From Streptomyces albus subsp. albus (GTDB lineage Bacteria; Actinomycetota; Actinomycetes; Streptomycetales; Streptomycetaceae): a DNA stretch of 9,221 nucleotides. Of this stretch, positions 5,760 to 9,221 are shown piece after piece (position 1 is the stretch's first letter; every line of letters begins with the position of its first letter). The notes under the pieces were generated by a model. That model was not told the DNA's origin, searched no databases, and was given only the letters and a program-made list of their open reading frames with translations. Position numbers and translations under genes: made by a program. The stretch lies in the NCBI RefSeq assembly GCF_000725885.1, contig NZ_JODR01000056.1, positions 1 to 9,221 on the forward strand, given 5' to 3'.

Positions 5760-6128
5760 TTAGGTGTTGGCCCAGCAGTCGCCGCGGAGTGCGGCGTGGG
5801 CCAGGAGGACGGCGGCACGCATCTGCACCACCGGGTCCGCGGTCTCGTCCGCCTCGACGGCGAACGGGCCCGCGGCTTCGTCGTGGTCGCGGGCGGCGCG
5901 GCGCAGCCGGGTGGCGAGTGCGAAGGCCGGCCCGGACACCCGGGGAAGAACACGGTTCCGTGCGTCCTGGGCGAGGCAGGCGAGGGCGTCGGCGCGGTCC
6001 TGCGCGCTGCTGGCCCGCCAGCTGCTCGTCAGGAACGGGGAACTGGCGGCGTCGTGGCGTCCGACGACGTGCAGCTTCCACCGGACATGTCTCACGAGGG
6101 TGAGGCTGCGGGTCGTGCGCTCAGCCAT
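5760..6128 (-). CDS. Unknown conserved protein, 122 aa, duplicated in the window (copy A)
   Basis: I do not recognise a named domain. The protein is Ala/Arg-rich and looks helical, with no signal peptide or membrane segment. Conserved blocks include LTLVRHVRWKLH (9-20), SSWRASSAQDRADALACLA (35-53), SGPAFALATRLRRAARDHD (65-83) and VVQMRAAVLLAHAALRGDCW near the C-terminus. The paralogue at 8850-9221 is about 87% identical, and most changes are small (V/I, E/D, A/T), which suggests a real protein under constraint. ATG at 6128 has AAGGAG 7 nt upstream and overlaps the end of the preceding Cys-rich gene by 8 nt, implying translational coupling as the last gene of a four-gene operon. The stop is TAA here and TGA in the copy. 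Confidence 0.8.
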   Translation of the reverse strand: MAERTTRSLTLVRHVRWKLHVVGRHDAASSPFLTSSWRASSAQDRADALACLAQDARNRVLPRVSGPAFALATRLRRAARDHDEAAGPFAVEADETADPVVQMRAAVLLAHAALRGDCWANT

Positions 6129-6324
6129 CGTCGGTCTCCTTGGTCGGGTACTGCGGGGGCGGGCAGGCGCAGCGGCGGGTCACGCTGATGATCGGCGGAT
6201 AGTCCCCGGCGACAGGTGTGGTGGTCACGTCCAGGCGGGGCATCTGCCCGCAGCCCGAGCACGTCGTCAGGTCCCGCTCCAGCGCGGCCCGCACCGAAGC
6301 GAGGGCGGGGTCAGGCGCGGTCAC
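6121..6324 (-). CDS. Small Cys-containing protein, 67 aa (possible zinc knuckle)
   Basis: I start this gene at the GTG at 6322-6324, which has GAAGGGGCGGGG just upstream and gives 67 aa; a longer in-frame start at 6396 would add an Arg-rich stretch that is the shadow of the neighbouring gene. CSGCG lies near residue 22 and RCACP near residue 53, a CxxC...CxC set that could bind zinc. Between them is a predicted beta-rich segment (RLDVTTTPVAGDYPPIISV). It overlaps the upstream 51-aa gene by 14 nt and the downstream 122-aa gene by 8 nt. No known family was recognised. Confidence 0.65.
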   Translation of the reverse strand: MTAPDPALASVRAALERDLTTCSGCGQMPRLDVTTTPVAGDYPPIISVTRRCACPPPQYPTKETDDG

Positions 6325-6466
6325 GGCCCCGCCCCTTCGCACAGCGCGGGCAGGCGCACGGCGGACACGGCACCCACACCGGAGGCGGCCCCTCACCCTT
6401 CACGATGCGTTCGCGCGTCCACGTGCGGCCGGAATCACGCGAGACGCGGATCGTCATACGGCTCAT
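6311..6466 (-). CDS. Small Cys-rich protein, 51 aa
   Basis: ATG at 6466 and TGA at 6311-6313. MSRMTIRVSRDSGRTWTRER forms the N-terminal half, and CPPCACPRC (residues 34-42) is a CxxCxCxxC cluster likely to bind metal. The start overlaps the upstream stop as ATGA (6463-6466), with GGAGA 9 nt upstream, the classical sign of coupled translation. Its stop lies inside the start of the 67-aa gene. Small proteins of this shape accompany XRE regulators in Streptomyces accessory clusters as far as I recall; their function is unknown to me. Confidence 0.65.
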   Translation of the reverse strand: MSRMTIRVSRDSGRTWTRERIVKGEGPPPVWVPCPPCACPRCAKGRGRDRA

Positions 6467-6759
6467 GATCTTGAGTCTCCGACCAACTGCCGGTAAAGGC
6501 GGGCACGTTCCCGCCAGAAGCCCCGCACCTGCGCGTCATAGGCGGCGCGCTCGTCGTCGCCGGCAGGCCGCAGGTCGCCGGGGGCGGCGATCCACGCGTA
6601 ACCGGTAGGCGTGACCAACTGCACTCCGCTGGCGACGACCTGCAACACCTTCCCGACCCATGCCGGCTCGTGCGGTAAGGCAGGCGCCTCATCGACCGTG
6701 TACGCCCCTTGCACGAGACAAGCGGGCAGCTGTGCACGTGGTGCCTTTGCGGTGCTCAT
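6463..6759 (-). CDS. Hypothetical protein, 98 aa, first gene of the small operon
   Basis: ATG at 6759 (MSTAKAPRAQ) with GCGAGGA upstream; a GTG 12 codons earlier at 6795 is possible but has no better ribosome site. The middle holds WVGKVLQVVASGVQLVTPTG (35-54), a beta-rich stretch, then YAWIAAPGDLRPA. The C-terminal 30 residues are charged and probably helical (AQVRGFWRERARLYRQLV). No named domain was recognised, and there is no signal peptide. It overlaps the next gene by 4 nt. A regulatory motif shared with the regulator module lies 70-85 nt upstream of its start, so it may be controlled by the XRE protein encoded next door. Confidence 0.7.
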   Translation of the reverse strand: MSTAKAPRAQLPACLVQGAYTVDEAPALPHEPAWVGKVLQVVASGVQLVTPTGYAWIAAPGDLRPAGDDERAAYDAQVRGFWRERARLYRQLVGDSRS

Positions 6760-6781
6760 GGGTCCTCGCAACTGCTGGCCT

Positions 6782-6795
6782 GTGGTGACTACCAC
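6782..6795. promoter_or_regulatory. Perfect inverted repeat upstream of the small operon
   Basis: GTGGT-GACT-ACCAC has 5-bp arms and a 4-nt centre. It sits 23-36 nt before the ATG at 6759, where it could be an operator half-site pair or a 5' leader hairpin. Confidence 0.35.
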
Positions 6796-6828
6796 TCAAC
6801 GGCGCAGCGGTGATCGGACTCCACAATG

Positions 6829-6844
6829 TTGCGCAAAATTGCGG
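6829..6844 (-). promoter_or_regulatory. Candidate XRE operator, site 2
   Basis: On the minus strand this reads CCGCAA-TTTT-GCGCAA followed by C, two half-sites in direct repeat 10 bp apart. The same arrangement occurs at 8475-8490. It lies 6 nt after the XRE stop codon and 70-85 nt before the four-gene operon. It also contains the palindrome TTGCGCAA (6829-6836). Confidence 0.5.
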
Positions 6845-6849
6845 GATGT

Positions 6850-7698
6850 TCACCCAACGGAGTCGAGTGCGGCGACGATCCGCTGGCGGGCCTCCGCCCC
6901 GTGGACAGCCATCTTCGTGAGACGGCCGAACGCCTTCGCGTAGGTCTGCACCTCGCTCGGCTGGGTGATCGTGACTTTCGCGGTCAACAGCTCGATCTGC
7001 ACCCGGTGTTCATCGAACAGGTGGAACGCCTCGATCGTCCACATCCGTCGGGGCGTCCCTCGTGGTATCACGCCCAGGGAGACGGACGGCAGTGCCATCA
7101 CGGAGAGCAGGTACCCCAGCTGCCCGGCCATCACGTCGGGCCCTCCGTGGTTGCGGTACAGCACGTCCTCCTCGACGAGGATGGCGAACCTGTGCCGTCC
7201 CTCCCGGATGACGCGGGACCGTTCGACCCGGGCCTGAGCGGCTTCGGCCGAGTCGTCCGGGGTGCCCTGGAAGTCGCTGATGGTTGCGAGCAACGCCGTG
7301 GCGTACTCCGGCGTCTGGACGAGGCCGGGGACCACCGTTGAGCAGTACACGCGGAAGTGTCGCGTGCGCTCGAAGAGAGGGACGAGGTCTTCCTGTGCCC
7401 TGCGCATGCCGCTTCTGTGCAGCCGCTTCCACTCGACGTACATCGAGTCGGCGGAGCGTGAGGCCGCCAGGAGGTCAGGGATCAACTCGGGCGCGTCACA
7501 CGCTGCGCACCAGGAGCGGATGTCCTCGTCGGAAGGGGCAGCGCGGGCATGTTCCAACCTCGAGGTCTTCGCAGGGTGCCAGCCGCACCTTTCAGCCAGC
7601 GCGCGCCCCGTCAGCCCAGCGTCCAGGCGTGCCTCGCGCAGACGGCGGGCAATCGCCTGACGGGCTTCCTGGACGCTGGACGAAGGCGATAGGGGCAT
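6850..7698 (-). CDS. XRE-type helix-turn-helix regulator with DUF5753 domain
   Basis: 282 aa. Residues 17-67 are a Cro/CI-type helix-turn-helix (RRLREARLDAGLTGRALAERCGW, then KTSRLEHARAAPSDEDI). Residues about 98-275 are a DUF5753 domain, with the family's recognisable FRVYCSTVVPGLVQTPEYA (115-133), RVERSRVI (157-164), ILVEEDVLYRNHGG (173-186) and SVSLGVIP (205-212). Such proteins are abundant in Streptomyces and are typically encoded beside a small partner; the best known pairs, with DUF397 proteins, act in developmental control and are proposed toxin-antitoxin-like. Here the neighbour upstream is a DUF6879 gene, ending 12 nt before. No strong ribosome site precedes the ATG, so reinitiation after the DUF6879 stop is likely. 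It would act as a DNA-binding dimer, probably on the sites at 8475 and 6829. Confidence 0.92.
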   Translation of the reverse strand: MPLSPSSSVQEARQAIARRLREARLDAGLTGRALAERCGWHPAKTSRLEHARAAPSDEDIRSWCAACDAPELIPDLLAASRSADSMYVEWKRLHRSGMRRAQEDLVPLFERTRHFRVYCSTVVPGLVQTPEYATALLATISDFQGTPDDSAEAAQARVERSRVIREGRHRFAILVEEDVLYRNHGGPDVMAGQLGYLLSVMALPSVSLGVIPRGTPRRMWTIEAFHLFDEHRVQIELLTAKVTITQPSEVQTYAKAFGRLTKMAVHGAEARQRIVAALDSVG

Positions 7699-7710
7699 GT
7701 GGCCGGCGGG

Positions 7711-8238
7711 TCAGACCTTGTAGTCGCTGTGCGGTGTGGCACGTTCCCAGGCAGCCTCGAACGCCGTCGCGCAGAGCTTCGCCGTAGCGGGGTCGTCGCA
7801 CATCTCGCCCCCTGCGGACTGGCCATCGCCCGTGAAGTGGTTCCACCGGATCAGACGCCCGTCGATGAGCCAGAAGTCATTGCCGGGCAGCGCGATGTCG
7901 GAAGCGCGCCGACGGGCCAGCCACCGCACCTGTTCCCCGGCAGCCAGATTGACCGGCGTTCCGGCGTACTCGTACCGGATGTACTCGGTGACAGGCTCCG
8001 AGACGATCCGAACACGGCGTACCGGTACCCCGCGGGCGACGGTACGCCGGACCAGGCTCACCCACGCTCGCCAGTACGGAGAGTCTGGGTCGGTGGGCCG
8101 TTCGCCGGTCTCCTTCCAGATCCGGAAGTGCTCGTTCTCATGAGAGACGGCGTACTGGTCCCTCATCTCCAGGTGGAGGGCCGACTCCGTCGCCGAGTCG
8201 AGCAGGTCATCGAAGCTGGGCACGTCGCTCTGCGACAT
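7711..8238 (-). CDS. DUF6879 family protein
   Basis: 175 aa, the normal length. Recognisable family segments are SALHLEMRDQY (19-29), ARGVPVRRVRIVSEPVTEYIRYEY (68-91), AAGEQVRWLARRRASDIALPGNDFW (99-123), LIRWNHFTGDG (129-139) and CATAFEAAWERATPHSDY at the end. No catalytic function is established for the family as far as I know. These proteins are regularly encoded beside XRE/DUF5753 regulators in actinobacteria. The ATG at 8238 has GGGAGG 6 nt upstream, located inside the preceding 81-aa gene, which it overlaps by 32 nt. The stop is 12 nt before the XRE start, so the three genes form one transcription unit. Confidence 0.9.
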   Translation of the reverse strand: MSQSDVPSFDDLLDSATESALHLEMRDQYAVSHENEHFRIWKETGERPTDPDSPYWRAWVSLVRRTVARGVPVRRVRIVSEPVTEYIRYEYAGTPVNLAAGEQVRWLARRRASDIALPGNDFWLIDGRLIRWNHFTGDGQSAGGEMCDDPATAKLCATAFEAAWERATPHSDYKV

Positions 8239-8452
8239 CGCACGCCTCCCGGATGATCTGGATCATTCGCGCCGGCAGCCTCACGACCGCCTCGTGGTCG
8301 GGGATGATGCCTGCCTTCAGGCACTCGGCCATGGTGGCGGCGTCGATCTTCCACCCCTGTAGGACCAATTCGTGGGTCTCCTCGTCCACCCACACCGTCG
8401 GGCTCTGCCCGGTGTCGGTGTTGGGGTCCTTGGCGATGAGCCGTAGCGACAT
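8207..8452 (-). CDS. Small conserved partner of the DUF6879/XRE module, 81 aa
   Basis: MSLRLIAKDPNTDTGQSPTVW at the N-terminus, then a strand-turn segment (ELVLQGWKID) and PDHEAVVRLPARMIQIIREA. Proteins of this pattern (RLIGKDP..SPTVW..D....Y..QGWK....E..IP.HE..V..P) are, as I recall, common directly upstream of DUF6879 genes in Streptomyces; no function is assigned. ATG at 8452 has GAGGGAG 6-7 nt upstream. It is the first gene of the regulator module, with a predicted promoter at 8491-8520, and overlaps the DUF6879 start by 32 nt. Confidence 0.8.
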   Translation of the reverse strand: MSLRLIAKDPNTDTGQSPTVWVDEETHELVLQGWKIDAATMAECLKAGIIPDHEAVVRLPARMIQIIREACDVAERRAQLR

Positions 8453-8474
8453 GGGGTGCTCCCTCGCTGCTGAG

Positions 8475-8490
8475 TTGCGGCATCTTGCGC
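8475..8490 (-). promoter_or_regulatory. Candidate XRE operator, site 1
   Basis: The minus strand reads GCGCAA-GATG-CCGCAA followed by C: two half-sites 10 bp apart, one helical turn. The same layout occurs at 6829-6844. It directly abuts the predicted -10 box and covers the predicted transcription start (about 8484), so a bound regulator would repress its own operon. Confidence 0.5.
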
Positions 8491-8520
8491 ACCCTCACCC
8501 GCTCGTGGCCACTGCGTCAA
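8491..8520 (-). promoter_or_regulatory. Predicted promoter of the 81-aa/DUF6879/XRE operon
   Basis: The minus strand has TTGACG (8520-8515) as -35, an 18-nt spacer and GAGGGT (8496-8491) as -10, close to the Streptomyces TAGGNT form. A second TTGACC lies at 8528-8523. Transcription would start near 8484, leaving a 5' leader of about 32 nt with a good ribosome site. An 8-bp direct repeat CACTGCGT flanks the -35 region (8510-8517 and 8531-8538). Confidence 0.45.
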
Positions 8521-8570
8521 GGGGTCAATACACTGCGTGACGGCTCGGCGAGGCCATGTTTCGCAGGAGG

Positions 8571-8629
8571 AAGGAACGTCCGACCCGGCAGAATCGGCAC
8601 TCGGGCAAGGGAACGCTGCTGGTCAGTAT
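8571..8629 (+). promoter_or_regulatory. CRISPR-type leader (copy B)
   Basis: Shares GGAACGTCCGA, AGAATCGGCACTCGG and GAACGCTGCTGGTCAG with the leader at 5351-5420, with small indels between. It directly precedes a single degenerate repeat. Confidence 0.55.
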
Positions 8630-8661
8630 GTGCAGCTCCCGCACGCGCGGGGTTTGGTCCC
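8630..8661 (+). repeat. Solitary degenerate type I-E CRISPR repeat
   Basis: It keeps the core CCCGCACGCGCGGGG and the GGTCCC end of the I-E repeat, but the start reads GTGCAGCT instead of GTGGTCC and an extra T lies after the stem. It is 32 nt long instead of 29. No second repeat lies within one or two 61-nt periods on either side, so there are no spacers. Confidence 0.75.
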
Positions 8662-8750
8662 GGATGCGTGACGGTGGTCCGGAAGCAACAGGACGCGGCC
8701 TGCTCCGGCTTGATTATCGGGCGGACGGCCATGCAGACCTCCACAGGTCA

Positions 8751-8793
8751 GCGGTGTGGTTGACCCGCCCCCGGACCTGCGCTGTCACACCGC
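8751..8793. terminator. Conserved inverted repeat (copy B)
   Basis: GCGGTGTG (8751-8758) and CACACCGC (8786-8793) keep the same 8-bp arms and 27-nt interior as copy A, with a near-identical interior. It is a likely bidirectional terminator between the repeat remnant and the leftward gene. Confidence 0.5.
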
Positions 8794-8849
8794 GCGGCCG
8801 GGGGCGGGGCTGTCAGCCGTGGCCCCGCGCGTGGTGGGCCCGAGGCCCG

Positions 8850-9221
8850 TCAGGTGTTGGTCCAGCAGTCGCCGCGGAGTGCGGCGTGGGCGAGGAGGAC
8901 GGCGGCGCGCATCTGCACCACCGGGTCCGTGGTCTCGTCCGGTTCGACGGTGAACGGGCCTGCGGCGTCGTCGTGGTCGCGGGCGGCGCGGCGCAGCCGG
9001 GTGGCGAGCGCGAAGGCCGGCCCGGACGCCGCTCGGGGGAGGGCGCGGTTCCGTGCGTCCCGGGCGAGGCAGGCGAGGGCGTCGGCGCGGTCCTGCGCGC
9101 TGCTGGCCCGCCAGCTGCTCGCCAGGAACGAGGACTGCGCCGCGTCGTGGTGCCCGACGATGTGCAGCTTCCACCGGACGTGACGGACGAGGGTGAGGCT
9201 GCGGGCCGTGCGCTCAGCCAT
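8850..9221 (-). CDS. Unknown conserved protein, 123 aa (copy B)
   Basis: Paralogue of the 5760-6128 protein, about 87% identical over its full length. One residue is inserted near 64 (PRAASGP against PRVSGP). The blocks LTLVRHVRWKLH, SSWRASSAQDRADALACLA, SGPAFALATRLRRAARDHD and RAAVLLAHAALRGDCW are unchanged. The ATG occupies the last three bases of the window, so its ribosome site and any upstream operon genes are not visible. An alternative upstream start cannot be excluded. No function was recognised. Confidence 0.8.
   Translation of the reverse strand: MAERTARSLTLVRHVRWKLHIVGHHDAAQSSFLASSWRASSAQDRADALACLARDARNRALPRAASGPAFALATRLRRAARDHDDAAGPFTVEPDETTDPVVQMRAAVLLAHAALRGDCWTNT

Larger units (their letters stand above)
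5351..6128. repeat. Direct duplication, copy A (CRISPR leader, array, hairpin, unknown gene)
   Basis: This block matches 8571-9221 in the same orientation: shared GGAACGTCCGA, then AGAATCGGCACTCGG, AACGCTGCTGGTC, a CRISPR repeat, a well-conserved flank with TGCTCCGGCTT and GGGCGGACGGCCATGCAGAC, a hairpin (5661-5703) and the whole 122-aa gene. Copy A has two extra repeat-spacer units. The offset is 3211 at the leader and 3093 at the gene start. The 118-nt difference is close to the 122 nt of two 61-nt units once small indels are allowed for. Confidence 0.9.
8571..9221. repeat. Direct duplication, copy B
   Basis: Same order and orientation as 5351-6128: leader-like sequence, one degenerate CRISPR repeat, conserved flank, hairpin and the unknown gene, but no spacers. 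It reaches the window edge, so the duplicated block may continue to the right with copies of the small Cys-rich genes. Confidence 0.88.

Noticed and set aside
5574..6188. Plus-strand frame of 204 codons across the unknown gene
   Set aside because: Antisense to the 122-aa gene, which has a ribosome site, operon overlap and a conserved paralogue at the protein level.
6826..7341. Plus-strand frame of 171 codons
   Set aside because: Antisense shadow of the XRE/DUF5753 gene.
8824..8848. GTGGCCCCGCGCGTGGTGGG looked like another I-E repeat in copy B
   Set aside because: It lacks the palindromic stem, is off the 61-nt spacing, and the aligned position in copy A (near 5740) has no repeat-like sequence.
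4515..9221. Insertion sequence, integrase or tRNA attachment site to explain the duplication
   Set aside because: No transposase or integrase frame, terminal inverted repeats or tRNA-like sequence were seen on either strand.

Overview
This window is high-GC actinobacterial DNA, almost certainly from a Streptomyces chromosome. The evidence is codons that nearly all end in G or C, a DUF5753-type helix-turn-helix regulator next to a DUF6879 protein, a type I-E CRISPR repeat of the actinobacterial sort, and a NarL-type sensor kinase with the Streptomyces sensor domain. No tRNA, rRNA, transposase or integrase was found.

Left part (1-4514), ordinary chromosomal genes: a leftward sensor histidine kinase cut by the window edge at its phosphoacceptor histidine; a triple 19-bp tandem repeat in front of it; a divergent, probably leaderless, Gfo/Idh/MocA oxidoreductase; a convergent PrmC-related methyltransferase (NVPY variant); a secreted S1-family serine protease; and a VOC (glyoxalase-fold) protein 23 nt downstream of it.

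Middle (4515-5760), decaying and accessory DNA: a NUDIX hydrolase pseudogene that has lost its Nudix box, a long GC-rich hairpin, and a minimal type I-E CRISPR array (three repeats, two 32-nt spacers) with a leader but no cas genes in the window.

Right part (5760-9221), all genes leftward: a module of an 81-aa protein, a DUF6879 protein and an XRE/DUF5753 regulator (8452 to 6850), followed by four small genes with overlapping ends (6759 to 5760). The last of the four, an unknown protein of about 122 aa, occurs again at 8850-9221. The copy carries its flank with it: conserved hairpin, one degenerate CRISPR repeat and a CRISPR-type leader. About 0.65-0.78 kb is thus directly duplicated around the regulator module, with the copies about 3.1-3.2 kb apart. 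The offset between copies changes by 118 nt across the array, close to the 122 nt expected for two repeat-spacer units.

The most interesting signals are this duplicated leader/repeat/gene unit and a shared 17-bp motif (SCGCAA-N4-SCGCAAC). The motif lies at the predicted promoter of the regulator module and again in the gap before the four-gene operon, as expected for an autoregulatory XRE operator. All functional statements rest on reading motifs by eye; no database search was possible.
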